A stretch of DNA of 64,000 bases from Dermacentor variabilis (GCF_050947875.1 NC_134569.1:34868277-34932276), one strand, 5' to 3'; shown: positions 36,098 to 48,864, numbered from the stretch's first letter. Translations and numbers: made by a program. Notes: a model not told the origin generated them from the sequence alone.

Positions 36098-36135
36098 CTG
36101 ATGAGAACGGCTGCTGGCGAAACGCCTGATCAAGA
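36098..36135 (+). ncRNA. Hammerhead-like core, probably degenerate
   Basis: CTGATGAG (36098-36105) is followed after 13 bases by CGAAAC (36118-36123) and then by GTC (36134-36136). CUGAUGA and GAAA are the conserved boxes of hammerhead ribozymes, which are known from Penelope-like retroelements. The intervening bases pair poorly except for the closing G-C, and stems I and III are not convincing. I regard it as a weak candidate. Confidence 0.15.
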
Positions 36136-36139
36136 TGTC

Positions 36140-37430
36140 TTAATTTACCTGACCGAAATGAACGTTTGTTTTAGTATTGATGAACTTTCTTTCTTATTCT
36201 CCCTTGTGTTTTCTACATATAGAAACTGCTCGGCAGCGGGCAAGCTTGGTATAGGCCGCGTGCTGCAAGCCTCTTAACACTTTTTGCACCTCCATATTTG
36301 CGGTTATTGATTGTCGCGCCTTCGGCAGCAGTCACGTCCGGGCACAGGGGGCGGGAAAGCGTGCTCTAGTTGCAAGAAAGACTAACCATGCGGATGCGCT
36401 CGTGTCTAGGATAACGGTGGCGGCCGCGGCTTTGTACGAGGTGTGCTCGCAACGAAGGTGACTCGTAACCTAAAATAACATTCAATACGAAAGGCGAAGC
36501 TACACTCCTCCGATACGATTCGTTTCCAAAGAAGACCCGAATACCATATGTGCTTGACTTGGCAGTGACATTACGGTGGTCATGGTTGTTTTCACCAAAG
36601 CTAGCCCAGAAATTAAGGGAGGAGGCGGATAAGTAGATCAATAAATGCGAAACAGCAAGCAGCGCGCCAGTCTGAAAATTATTCTAAAATATCCGAATTT
36701 ATTCTTTCTTTTCGCCCTTTTGCTCATACCTTGCTTAACTTCGCCAAGGCATCTTCTACTAAAACGTACTGCGTATTTAACGGCACACTTATTATCGCAT
36801 GGTGCAGAGGTTTCAAACCTAGCATTTTTTTTCTCGCACACTGTCGAGTGTTATCCTAATATCTTGCGATGTTCACCGGAATCTATTGCTGTTTGAATAC
36901 TCTGATGTACATAAATCTTCGAGGGACGAATTTCTTGACACTACTCCGGCGTCTGACAGCAACATGTAGCATTAAGCGCCTTGAAATTAAATTTCTGCTT
37001 AGGGATGTTTTATTCTCAGTGTTTTTATTCTCAATGCTAAGGTGAACTGTTCTTCCTTTATATATACAGAAGGAAGACCACATGGAGAACATTGTTTGCA
37101 TGTTGTCAGCGTGGCTTGCAAGTTACCGGAGTGTTCATGCTGCACCATCTGAAAGTTGCGCTGACCGTCCGAAATCCCTTCCCGGGTTACCACTAATCAA
37201 AGTGGACGTCTCACGGAACGCGCTTGAGCCATAATACTATTGTGGTTACAACGATACGTAAGACGAATTTGTTTGCACCCAGGGTGACCGAAAGAGACCG
37301 AGATACGCCCGAATAACGTACCCTATAGTTGCCGTTTCGCGAGCGCAGAGCGGCGTCTGTGTTGGTTCACCTTCTACTTTTTGTGCTTGCAGGCGGCGAG
37401 GAGACCATATAAAGGAACGATTTGCAAACG
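36140..37430. other. Unassigned stretch
   Basis: No recognised gene or repeat. ORFs at 36366-36641 and 36638-36896 are antiparallel chance frames. Confidence 0.45.
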
Positions 37431-37431
37431 C

Positions 37432-37535
<104 letters not shown>

Positions 37536-37559
37536 ACTTGTACAAGGGCATTGCCAGAT

Positions 37560-39245
37560 GTGGATGCGGGCAGCCGCCTAAAGGTTACCCCTCGTATATG
37601 CAGACGGGAAAATCCTGCTGATTTGGATAGAGTACTTCGTCGTCGTTTGATAGGCGTTTAGTACAGGCCTTAATTAACCTGCGGTATTGTATTTGTCAAT
37701 GTGGGGAGGAAAGATGCCTCAACATTCCACGCCTTAGTGTCCTTTCTATAAGAATATTTAGAGCTTCCTTTTTTTTATGGAGGGACGTTCTGATGATATC
37801 AGAAAGGAATATTATTACGAATGACATCATTCGCGTCACAGTGACATCTTATTTTTTTTGTCCAGAAATGTTCTACACGTGACGTTAATATATCCCACGA
37901 ACAATCGTGTACCAGCACTTTCAATGGTGAGTCATTATAAGCATGAAGAATTCAATATCTGCGAGAATTTAAAGCAGAATTAAATATCGAAAGAGCAAGT
38001 TCATGGAAAATTGTCCTTAGCTGCATTATAATTCACACAGAGCATTCATGCACACTGTGCACATCACCTTTCACAAATGCGTTGTTTGATTTATTCTGCG
38101 CTGTGTTTATGAGCGTAGTATATTGTATTTCTGGTGTCTTGTGCATTATTATCGCAGCTGATTCCCTTAAAACGTGGTATGAGATGCACATTCTTAATTT
38201 TCGGCCTCCTTCAGTAAGAAATAGTAATAAATTAGGAAGAGAAGAGAAAACACCAGGTGGAGTGGGAACAGAATACAAAAAAGTATTAAGGTAATCATGG
38301 GACTTGCTGGGTGCACTTTCTTGTTGAGACAGGCGCTATTTTAGCCGTATAAATCTTCAGGGCTTCAAAGCGAAATACCGTACGCTTCCAGTTTTATTCT
38401 TTTCATGTCAGCACCGTTGTCATCTAGCCAGTGCACTTTCAAATAACTGTTTCGACTGCTAAATTAGAAGCACGTTTCTTTGCGTACTGCATCGTAATTG
38501 TCTTATCTTTGACGACTAGTTTATAAGCAAAAAGTATAGATGCTGTGTCCATTTAGTTACGTAATTAATATTGCTTATACGCGCTTATGCAATTTAAAAC
38601 AAACCTAGACAGCGACCTGATTAGCGGCGTCTATATAATCTCATTTCTTTTCCTATCATTGATAACCCGTGAAATAATCAGTAGCTAGTGACTCGCCCAC
38701 GCTCAGAAAACAGCTTTTCTTCGCCGTCTACTAAAAGCCTTTTCTGCTGTTTCGCAACTATTTCATTTCACCGTACAGTTACGGAGAACTGAGTCTGCGG
38801 AAAGGAACGAAAACAAAAGAAGGGCAGTTTCAGAAGCACTATCTAGCGGATATATCCCATTCCTCGCCTAAGTCCAACGCTAAGCACGCTGGAAATGAGG
38901 TTCGCGAGGTCGCAGTAAATCTGGGGATGATCTTTCGCGAAATCCTATTTATTGAAGCCATAACGCACCAGAAAAGCCGGGCAGCGAAAGCGCCGACACG
39001 CGCGAAGCGAATTTCCCCCGACAGTTGGCGAGACTGGGAAGATGGACTTCGTATGAACTGGGTCGTCAGCAACGCAGGGACTTGGCCTAGCAGCAGGACA
39101 GGATGAACACAGGATAGCTCTGTCTCTCATCAGTACTTCCTCGTCAAGTCTGATTATCAGTGTTTGCGCACCTTTAGTTAGCACTATGGATTGAAGATGC
39201 AAGTATACAAAATTTTAAATGAAATTTTTGTGAGGATTCTTGCTC
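37560..39245. other. Unassigned stretch
   Basis: No recognised gene or repeat. The minus-strand frames at 38839-39202 overlap each other and have no domain. Confidence 0.45.
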
Positions 39246-39246
39246 G

Positions 39247-39322
39247 GGTGGACGGACGGACCATACGACCGACCGACCAACCGACTGACCGACTGCGACT
39301 GGTTGACTTATTGACTAACTGA
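39247..39322. repeat. Degenerate GACC/GACT tetranucleotide repeat
   Basis: Variants of GACG, GACC, GACT and TGACT follow one another in imperfect register. It is an old, mutated microsatellite. Confidence 0.7.
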
Positions 39323-39474
39323 CCCAGTATATTTGATTTCATTTGATTTTGCTCAATGGTAGTGAGAACCTGGGAAAAATGTAGAATTACCTAAACGATA
39401 TGACAATGTAGTCAATAGTCTAGAAAACGCAGAGATTGGCCAATTATATATTTGGATTTCAACCTTCTATTTTA

Positions 39475-39674
39475 AAGTTGAGATTGCCCGGCTACGGCGA
39501 CCGCATTTCTATGGGGGCGAAATGCGGAAACACCCGTGTACTTAGATTTAGGTGCACGTTAAAGAGCCCCAGGTGGTCGAAATTTCTGGAGTCCTCCACT
39601 AAGCCGTGCCTCATAATCAGGAGGTGCTTTTGGCACGTGAAACCCCATTATATATTTTTTTAAGTTGAAATTGC
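39475..39674 (+). mobile_element. 5'-truncated Ruka-type SINE with 13-bp flanking repeat
   Basis: The body (39488-39661) matches the minus-strand copy at 10942 from TGGGGGCGAAATGCGGAAAC through ACCCGTGTACTTAGATTTAG and GCCTCATAATC to the tail GTGAAACCCCATTATA. The tRNA-like head is missing apart from a trace (GGCTACGGCGACCGC). It is flanked by AAGTTGAGATTGC (39475-39487) and AAGTTGAAATTGC (39662-39674), which differ at one base and are probably the target-site duplication. Hence the truncation happened at insertion. Confidence 0.88.
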
Positions 39675-39679
39675 TGGAC

Positions 39680-42400
39680 AGCTACCTGTGTTTTGTATCG
39701 GCTTGTTCTAGAGCTCAGAAAAGAAAACTCTAGGAATAGAAATACGTCTTTAAAAGCAGGCACTAATCCTATATGTTGGTGTTGCGCCAATTGCTTTGCG
39801 TATATCGTGAAGCAGGCACTCATCTAATAATTTAGAGTTCAATTGCAATGATTCTGGATCTAAACAATAATTTTGATGCCATCTCACGCAAGTTTCTTCG
39901 CTTTGTGATCAAATTCGTCCTTTCTTTTTTTTTTTTTTGTCATACCATGCACCCCGGTTTTGCTCCGAGCCTTGGGAGCAAATAAGAAGTATTGAAAAAA
40001 CAAATCAGAACACCAAGGTACCGCTGTCGGAGCTGAGCGAATCTGATGATTTTTACGTAACAAAAGATGCAAGATTGGTGTCTCAGGCGCTCGCACTGCT
40101 CAATCAATACCACCAAGCTAGCTCTCTCCGGCACCCAGTGTGGGAATGCAGCTCCGCAGGCACGCCGGGTAGCATCGGCATCACCATTGTCATCGTCATT
40201 GTCATGCCCATGGCCCGCAGTGCTTTGCTGCTGAGAGAATGCAGGAAGAAATCGTCTGAGCTAGATACCGGCGACAGCAACAACGTTAGGAAGAAAGGAA
40301 GTAATGTCGATGCAGTACAGAAGAAGCACACAACCGTGCCGGGGAACACGGTGAAGGCTCGACCGAGTCAGGAGTGAATACACCGAGGCCCGAAGCTGTC
40401 CCCGGTAGCGAGCGAAAGAGAAGGAAGAGAACGGCCTAGGGTTAGGGTGAGTCCTTACAGAGGTTATGTGGCTTTTCCCCCCCGAGACACGGCGGCCGCA
40501 GCGTGGTACGTGTGTCGTCGAACAATAGAAGAAAAGGATAGAGCACAAAACTGAGTCAGAAGTAAAATGGCGGAGAAATAGATGCGGAAAAAGAAGCGAG
40601 TTAGGCAAAGCCCTTCGGATCATTGATACGCCTCGGTCGGATTCGGGATATCGAGGCGCCTCTAGACAGCCAGTGTCGTCTGCATCGGACCGCTTTGTTC
40701 AGCGCTATGCATCGATCACGAGTCGATGTCTCGCGCTCACTCGCGTGCGCACCGTCCTTGCTTGCTTGTCTGTTTGCGCATTTGTTTGCTTGTCTGTTTG
40801 TTTGTTTTATTTTACTATTTCGGGGTTGTGTGTATTGAATATATAGCGTGTGGGCGTCGTTGGTCGATTGTCTTTCTGTGCGCGGTTGTATGCTCCGGCG
40901 TGCCTCTGTCATGTCTGACAAAGCCGGGGGACACGAGACGGAAAAGAGGGGTTTTTTTTTTTCGCTTGCACGGTTCACAGTTTCACGTCTCTACCAAAGG
41001 CTCTTTTTTTTTCTTGCTTTCGTATGACGCCAGTGGTGCTATGTTCTACAAACTCGCTTGCAGGTTCCACAGTGAGCTAGCAAACCTTGCAGGTTAACAT
41101 TTAGGCAGCCAGCCCGATACGCGGAATGTCCTACTGAACCGATTTTTGTCCACGTTGAACGAAAAATAGATTAGACCGCGTGAGAAGACACCGCATGAGG
41201 CGAGGTGGAACACACGCTGTCGTGAATTATGTCTCCACATCCTACGTGGATCAAATTTCGGGCATAGATACAGAAGGCCCATGCACGCAGTAATTGGCCG
41301 GTGGCATTATATATTCATTTTCTCGAATATTTCTGGCAAATATATGACTTTACACGCTGGATTGCCCAGCCTGACCGACTCGCAACAGGTAAAGGCTTTC
41401 AGAACACGAATCAGAGAAGAGCAAAAATTGCAGTGATTTCATTTTAGACATTGGTAATGTGCACGATTTTGTCGATGCCCCTGTCACGTCGGCCAGGCAA
41501 TTTCTGCTGCACTAATTGTCCCATCATAGTCTCGCCTCAAACATGCTACTATCTCGTCCCGCGGGCACCACCGTTTATATTCGCCGAGCTGCAGGCCATA
41601 TATGAGCCATTGACCCCCTTGTGATCAATACGACTACAAGAAACATCAAAACAAGTTATACACACAGATCGGGCCCGAGCAGTGAAACGCCTTCGCAACG
41701 TACTGAACAGACAGCCTTTTGCCGACAAAAGGCATCGCGAAATATCGATGCTCCCGTGCACAGTGCAAACTGTTCGGATGCAGCGTTCATCTTCACCAGG
41801 ACACATTCTGGTAGACACAGCGAGTTACCAACCTCCAGTTATATATCCACTGCCACTCTTCACGCAACACCCACGATCACGTGACTATCAAACAAGGAAG
41901 TCCACCTCCTGCCCGGTCTTTCTCGCCGCGAGGAGGCTGCGTTAAGAAGGATATGTGCGGGTGCTCCATTGACGTCAACTGCAGCGTGTCTGTAGGCTCC
42001 AGATTGTAAGCCAGGCTTCGGCGCAACCTGCCGCTTTTGTTCTCAACGCCCTCACAGATCTGCCGCACCGGTTGCAATATTGTACCGGACTGCGCTAAGC
42101 AAGCGTCCATACCTGTCACCTGAAAAGCCGCCCACCTGACTATACCACCTGTGGATCTATGGCCTGCACCATACATACTAATGAGATTTTATCGGACACA
42201 ACCAAACATGCAGGCATATATAACTTGCACGTACGAAGCGTTTTATGCCGCAAGGCAAACTTTTCAATAAAAACAAAATTTCATTTTATATTCCCACTCG
42301 CGTAAACAATTCGACAGCTAGGATTGGTTCAGAAAAGCGCCGCGTGAAATTACTGCCTGATAATAAAGCACTGCTCGTAATATAATGGGAAGCTATTTCG
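39680..42400. other. Unassigned stretch
   Basis: No recognised gene. The plus-strand ORF at 39937-40377 and several frames at 40261-41097 show no domain. The T-rich and TTTG-rich run at 40770-40815 explains the Leu/Val/Cys-rich frame there. Confidence 0.45.
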
Positions 42401-42419
42401 AGCCGCAATTGAGATCCAG

Positions 42420-42625
42420 ATGAGGCGATGCCTGCGCGAACATTCACATCGCGCAGTGAATCGCGCGCGCACTTTGCGGGTGAATGCGAACCCTTTGATG
42501 AGGCTCACAAAAGGGGCTGCTTTTCAAGCGCGCGCCTGGCGCCGTGCTGACGAGCGAGTTGCGCATTGCGCATATAGGCGCCGGCTCGGCTCCACTTCCG
42601 CGTCTGATTGGTGCTCTGATTGATG
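42420..42625. other. Small CpG-rich patch
   Basis: About 200 bp with many CGCG steps (ATCGCGCGCGCACTTTGCGG-like). It is open on both strands, with no domain. Unknown significance. Confidence 0.35.
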
Positions 42626-42629
42626 TGGA

Positions 42630-44680
42630 ACAAGACCGACGATTAGCACTGTGGTAGCGACACAAACGCGCTTTTTTTTTCCCTGTTTACTATACAGTTA
42701 ATGCTTTGAACGGCGTTTCTTTATTTCTGTGCACGACTGAAGAATGCTCGAAAGGCTTCTGGCTAGTCGCGCGGACGCACGTGGGCAAATATTGATTCAG
42801 GTCTGCTCCATGAACGGCCTCAAGTCAGGATGGCATTCGTGCTGACATTGCAAACAGGAGTATCCAAATCCCACCGCAGGGTCGCAGGAACGGTCTTTTT
42901 CTATCACGCTGGATTGTTAAAAGAGCCATGTTCACCAGCGGACCCTTTGTTTTGTTTTTAATAATTACGGTATACTCCTCGTTATAACTTTCCACATTTG
43001 TCTTGCTGTTTTCTGTTACGTACGTTCGCTTGAATGCACTTTAGTTAAGTTGCATACGTTATGGATACCCCGCTGCATGTGTCTACGTATTACATTGTTT
43101 ATGACTGTGCTGGATTTTTTCTACTGCGTTTGCCCATGTATTTGGAAGGAACCTCTGTTCTCTGCCCTCGCAAGGGAAGCAGAGGCCTTTAGACGTCCTA
43201 ACTTGCTGGGTAAGTGTGCAATAATGACGGGAAGGAAGCGTAACGAATATCCGAAAGACGAAGACAGCGAGCACGCCTCGCTGTATTTTGCGTTCCAGGA
43301 GGATTTGTCCTGTGACGTTGATGATGTGACCGTAATTACATGAAATCTGTAAAGAAAACTCATTAGTTCTTCCTTTTCGAGTAGCTCGACGTTTAGCAGA
43401 AAAAGATGTTGCTTAGTTCGTACCTTCCTCTGAGCCCGGAACACCCACTTACAACCTGAGTGGAATAAATAGGTAAGGCATATCCGTGTTTCCTTATGTC
43501 ATGGTTTCAAATGTGATCAGAGTAATAGAAAAGAACGGAAGAAAAGAAAAAAGAGCATACACACAGCTGACGTCGAAAACAGAAGCGCATTGGATGTTTT
43601 ATGGAAAAAAAAATCAAGGTGCTGGGTGATATCAATGTCCGCTGTCACAAGTTACCGGATAGCGACCCTGTAACAAATTTTGTTAACCACAATGAGTTCA
43701 TATGCGAGAGCGACCTTTCGACAAACCACCGACAAAGGGTTATGTAATACTAGAAGTTAGTCGCTCTGAAAATCGTGCCTTAGGAAGGTCACTTACTTAG
43801 CATGTGAAGCTCACGTATTTTCGGCAGGCCGTTCGATGTTTCTTCCCGAAGGCGCTGCAGAGCTGGAGGCGCTCGAAGCTCGCAATCGTGAGTGAAATTT
43901 GTGGTGATTCGACCGTGTGCACAACGTGCTCGCGGTAGCACACTTCTGACGCATGCCGTCCAGCACACTTAAGGGCACCAACTGCAGCCTCGACCCCCTC
44001 CCCCGCGCTATTCGATTTCTCCTCGTTTTCCCAGCGCGTCACTTTAGTACTATTCAAACCTTTAGAACGGTAGATATGTGGCCATAAATAAGCTGGTGGT
44101 TTTCAAGGAATTGTGAGGCCCTACAGCGCACAAACGTACCATGGCCCAAGTGCAGCGGCGTCACTTCGGCCTTACCGGTCTCCAGGGGAAAAAGAAAGCT
44201 ACTGTGTACCTGGCCGCTTTTTCATTTAATGGTTTGCAACCTGCAATGATCGATGGCAACCACGTTTAAAAGAGCGTATGATAGTGTGGTCTCCCCACTA
44301 CGTAAGACGATTTAAGATGTAAGCCACATACAACAGCTGATCACTCCCAAAAGTGCAACCTCAAACACCAGATTTCGAGGTTGGCTCCATAGATACCGAC
44401 AGTGATCAAATCCAACGTTAGTAGGTTCTTGCAATCATGAGGTCCACCATGATTGTAATGCAGGCACACGTGCTGCTGAGAAAGGCACACGCACCAGCGG
44501 AATAAACTGCAATTTGTGAGCACTCTCGTTGCAGTTATAGTAAAATTACAATTTACTTAAGAGCACTGTTTCCTCGGCCCCCACGGTTTCATGGAGAAGA
44601 CAGGCACACATCCACCTCGTATTTAGTCTGTGCACTGCGATTGTTCTGTTGAACCACCATCCACGAAAATGTAAGGGATA
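42630..44680. other. Unassigned stretch
   Basis: No recognised gene or repeat. A good donor-like TGG/GTAAGT occurs at about 43208, but no acceptor or conserved peptide supports an exon. Confidence 0.4.
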
Positions 44681-44729
44681 GACTGTGGCCGCGCTGTTTA
44701 TTATACACCCACTGGTACGGGTGGGAGTG

Positions 44730-45215
44730 CAGTTCAGTTCCACCGCACGGTAGCACTACCGCCATGGCGTGGTATCTGTAGTGGTGCCTCGTGTCAGCTA
44801 GCATTTTGAGCCGCTGTCTTGGATATGCTGCGCCTCTGATCTAAGACGCAGATGCTGTCATTTTAGGTCCGGCGGGCCTCTAAGGAGAGATTTTATGGTT
44901 CATACGCCTCATTCTCACCCACAATTCGCCCAGCAAGACTGTATTTCATAGACCTCTACCAGGAATGGAATTTCCTTCCAACTTTTTAATGCGTTTAGAT
45001 TTCTGTGGGAACTAAGCGCGATTTTTTTATACTGTTTAACCGTTTTCGTTGGCAGATCCAGGAGAAAGTGAAGTTTTACACAGCGGTAAAAACCGCGCGG
45101 TGCTACCGGTGGTAAGGGCAGCGTTCTCGCATTCTTCCCTCGTCACAGCTAGCGTTTTGAGCGGCTGTCCATTAGACGCTGCGGCTCTGGCCACGGATGC
45201 AGGCGCTGTTTCTTT
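44730..45215. repeat. Diverged direct repeat, two copies about 355 bp apart
   Basis: The segment at about 44740-44866 recurs at about 45095-45214. Shared blocks include GTCAGCTAGCATTTTGAGCC / GTCACAGCTAGCGTTTTGAG, GCTGTC, GATGCTGTC / AGGCGCTGTT and a preceding GGTAGCACTACCG / GGTGCTACCGGTGG. The second copy lies in an Ala-rich open frame (45049-45351) without a recognisable domain. It could be a local duplication or two hits of an unknown repeat. Confidence 0.45.
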
Positions 45216-45364
45216 GCGACTAGAGACGGTTGCAGCCACTGCACGGGGTCCTGAAATGGCCCTTGAGAAAGCAGCGCTCGAAGTACTGGTTGCAACCCGT
45301 GAGCGTCTCAGGGGATGCGCACGCGTAAAGCCGTGCAACAGCCAGAAATAACCACCTTCCAAAG

Positions 45365-46430
45365 CATGCTAAACGTAATCTTGGAAAGCAATCTTCATTG
45401 GTTGTTCATAAATGTATAGGTCTGAGCTTAACAAGAACGGCTTTAAGTGGACTGTATTCTAATGTTCTTGCACAAGCAGCGGGGTGCCATTGCGAGCCAC
45501 CGAGGAACCCTGTCGATTCCAGTTCCCGCATGATAATCGTGGCTGCTGACCCACGCAGGTTTCGTGCGGCATGTCTATGTTCGTCATGGCAAAACCGATT
45601 CGCGGAGCGCAGGGATATACCGAAACAAAAAGACCTACCTGCTACGGCCTGCTACGTAGTCACCACACGTTATGCGCGACAGTAGATTTCCTTCGTTCGG
45701 CACATCTCATTTTTTTGCGTCCGAGCTTCTGTTGGAGATAAAAAGAAAAAAAATCAGTCGTAATATTGAGGAGCCGCCTAGAATTTTAAAAGATCACTGT
45801 CTTTTCTTTCACTTGCGGTGAGCATTTTTTCGGTTTCTTCAGACACGACACGGGGGGAAGCGTTGTGTGTTTTCCAGTAGCTCATCAATCTTTAGCGAGC
45901 GCGCAACCATGCGGTCGTTGCGACAGGGAGGATTGGTGCGGGATGCCGCAATTTTGCTTTTCCTTGTGCTATGGGGTTTGAAACTTTGTCCCCTCAAGTA
46001 ATAAAAGAAGGCCCAGAGTTCTCTTATCCTCGCCTTTCTCGTGATATTTTTTTTATGTATCTGTGTCTGCGGACCGCTTTCAACAGCACACGCCTGAATT
46101 TTTTATGAGCTTCATTCTCCACATGTCTTCTTTTCGATCAGCTTTCACCGACATTTACACCACATTGTTTCTTTCTTTTGTTTCTTCTTTCTTTGAAGCC
46201 AAAAGATTATGATACTACTGGCAGGAATAGATAGCTGTGCTAAAACCGACAATCAAGTACTTTCGTTGCCCAGTAAAATATACCTTATATGTCGCTTAAA
46301 GGCAATGAAACAATGGACCAAAATCTACGCATGATGATTTGAGGAAAACTCGCTTTAAATGACGCGCGTTCTTTAACATGTATTACATCGTTGCAGTTGA
46401 CTTATACGTGTTCGTGTTCATATGTGTTGA
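45365..46430. other. Unassigned stretch
   Basis: No feature recognised. AT-rich with T-runs. Confidence 0.45.
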
Positions 46431-46435
46431 ATTGA

Positions 46436-46653
46436 ATTCTGGGGTTTTACGTAGTGAAACCACGATTTGATTATGAGGCACGCCCTAGTGGGGGGCTCCG
46501 GATTAATTTTCACCATCAGGCAATCTTTGACGCGCCCCCATTGCACGAGACACGGGTGTTATTGCATTTGGCTCCCACCTAAATGCAGCCGCCGCGGCTG
46601 AAATTTCATCCCACGACCTCGTGCTTAGCAGCGCAACACCATAGGAGCTAAGC
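46436..46653 (-). mobile_element. Ruka-type SINE abutting a (GT)n tract
   Basis: It follows the reference copy from GGGGTTTTACGTAGTGAAAC through GATTATGAGGCACGCC, ACGGGTGTTATTGCATT, CTAAATGCAGCCGCCGCGG and CGTGCTTAGCAGCGCAACAC to CCATAG. The tRNA-like head, at the high-coordinate end, is mutated in its B box and cut after CCATAGGAGC, where a 310-bp GT-rich microsatellite begins at 46656. The outer part of the head is therefore lost. Confidence 0.88.
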
Positions 46654-46655
46654 GC

Positions 46656-46684
46656 ATATGTGTGTTGTGTGCGTGCGTGCGTGC

Positions 46685-46756
<72 letters not shown>

Positions 46757-46780
46757 GTGCGTGCGTGCGTGCGTGCGTGC

Positions 46781-46860
<80 letters not shown>

Positions 46861-46870
46861 GTGTGTGTGC

Positions 46871-46965
<95 letters not shown>
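46656..46965. repeat. (GT)n microsatellite with GC interruptions, about 310 bp
   Basis: This is the longest simple repeat in the window. Blocks of GTGC repeats (for example 46669-46690 and 46757-46788) are interspersed in long pure GT runs. The interruption pattern recurs, which points to internal duplication of repeat segments. The Cys/Val and Thr/His ORFs are artefacts. Confidence 0.98.
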
Positions 46966-46966
<1 letters not shown>

Positions 46967-47039
46967 TCGCAGATATTTCATACTTGGCATTATTTAATGC
47001 CGCAGAGTGGAACTCTTATTCGCCTACTTGAAGCTGCAC

Positions 47040-47720
47040 GGCCGGCAGCGTGGCACTCGCGATTCAGAAACGAGAAGTTTCCCTGGCCCCAGTGAGACAA
47101 AGCGCAAAGCAGCACCGTCGCCTAATTTGGGGAGCGCCTGCACTGTCACGGTGAATAAGATGGAGGGGAACAATAATCCGGCCAGGCTGCGCCTGCCGGC
47201 GCCGGCGACGCGTCGCCATATTACTCCGTGGTTTATACACGCTCGCTACCGGCAGGGATCAGGCAGCAAATACATATACGCGCGAGGAGTTCCGACGCAC
47301 CGTGTCTTATGCCTCCGTCGGCGTCCTCCTCCGGCCGCGTGCACGCTCGCATTCAGGTCTGCTGCTTTCGTGTATTTCTGGGCTCGTAAGAGAACCGCCT
47401 GCGCGCCAAGCATCAGCCAGCCAGCCTCGGCCATGTCGCCGCCGTATACACATCTTCATGTACATCCGTCCCGAGAATTCGAGTCACGTTCGTCAGACAC
47501 GCTGCCGCCTTGCGGATCCTACCACTGGGCTCGAGTCGCATACCTTTTGTTTCGCGAACGGTCGCCTCTTACATTCAGATGCAGCTTGCGTATTTGTAGG
47601 CCGCCGTAGAAGGAGGAATCAGTGAATCGCTTTCTGGCACGCCGGCGCCGATGGCGGTGGTGGGTCTCGGCACGCTATAGGGGGAGCGCGTGCTGGCGTG
47701 CGTGAGTACATGCATTATTG
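47040..47720. promoter_or_regulatory. CpG-rich block, possible promoter or repeat
   Basis: G+C- and CpG-rich DNA (GCGCCTGCCGGCGCCGGCGA near 47190) with a 200-codon plus-strand frame (47007-47609) and an overlapping minus-strand frame. No protein domain, signal peptide or splice-bounded conserved segment is visible, so I do not call a gene. It could be a promoter region. Confidence 0.3.
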
Positions 47721-48815
47721 TGGAGCGCCCGTGGGCGCAGCGCTGCATTGTACTGCAAAAGAGGTGGCGACGCGATTAAAGAGCAGATTCGCGGGTGGGC
47801 TCTGCGGTGATAATGTATGCGGCTGGCGCACTAATTTGCAGTCGCAGCGTCGCTTTTCTCGTTGTAGGTGCCAGTGGTCAGCATTCTAGAGCTCGCGTTG
47901 CGATGGTGTTTGTCAGCCTGTGCAAGTCGCAAAAAAAAGAATTATTAAAACGTGACGATTCACACATCGTCGCTTGCAGGTGTGGGGGTGACTGTGTTGT
48001 GCATTTATTTCTGTGACTGTGTCATGCAACCAGAAATTGCATTTGCTGACATAACTGCAACAGCAGCATAAGATTTTCCTAACAGAAGGCAACGAAATCT
48101 TTTACTTGCTGTCACCTTTGAATAGGGTTTTATTACGGCAGGAAAGACTTGTATTTCTATGTGATTACTCAACGATACCAATTATTACCCGCGCGAATTA
48201 GCTAAAGCCGAGCCAAACGTCTTAACAACTAAAAAAATGCGCACAATTATTTCCGATAGCCAGCCGATAGTTATGGTGGCATTGATATATTTGGAAGGTG
48301 AAGAGCGTACATTCTGCGGCTGACTAAGGCCTGTTCATTGCTAACAAAGACCTACCCTACTAATAGAACCTAAATGAATCACAATGACAATGACTACGTA
48401 AATTGCAGAATAAAACAATTAGCATTCGACTTTGAACAAGGTAACCCAAGATAATAACTGATGCAGATACGATTGCAAGACTGCTAATAAATAAAGAAAA
48501 GTGCAACAAACCAGCGGACCTCCTTTAAATATATGAATAAAACGATTGCAGTAGAGACTTATCCCACACGTCTGCAGAGTCCTGTTGGGACAGTATGTTT
48601 TGACGGACACACTGGAAGGTTAAACCGTGGGTTTCTGAAGGGCACGATGAATTGAGATATCTACAATAACTAATAACAAGTCCTCAGTGCCAGCTCTTCA
48701 GAGCAAAATTTGGACCACTTTGTAGCGTTATTTTTTTTACGCTATGAGCCTCAAGGTGGCGGTACTGAAGAAAAAGAAAGGCAAGACAGGTTGGTAGAAA
48801 GCACTCCCACTACCA
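47721..48815. other. Unassigned stretch
   Basis: No recognised gene or repeat. Confidence 0.45.
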
Positions 48816-48816
48816 C

Positions 48817-48861
48817 ACGCCGTGGTTGTTTAGTGGCTATGGTGTTGGGCTGCTGAATCAC
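48817..48861 (+). mobile_element. Head-only fragment of a Ruka-type SINE
   Basis: CGCCGTGGTTGTTTAGTGGC then TATGGTGTTGGGCTGCTGAA matches the tRNA-like 5' head of the copy at 10942-11177 (reverse-complemented). The B box and body are missing. Head-only pieces can arise by deletion or by interrupted reverse transcription with template change. Confidence 0.75.
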
Positions 48862-48864
48862 TGT

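Noticed and set aside
43130..43209. Exon ending in GTAAGT
   Set aside because: The donor is good, but no acceptor or conserved peptide precedes it.
46625..46997. Thr/His and Cys/Val repeat ORFs
   Set aside because: They are translations of a GT microsatellite, as are those at 28872-29093 and 49268-49480.
47007..47609. 200-codon plus-strand ORF
   Set aside because: Starts in the tail of a GT microsatellite region and runs through GC-rich DNA. No domain and no splice signals.
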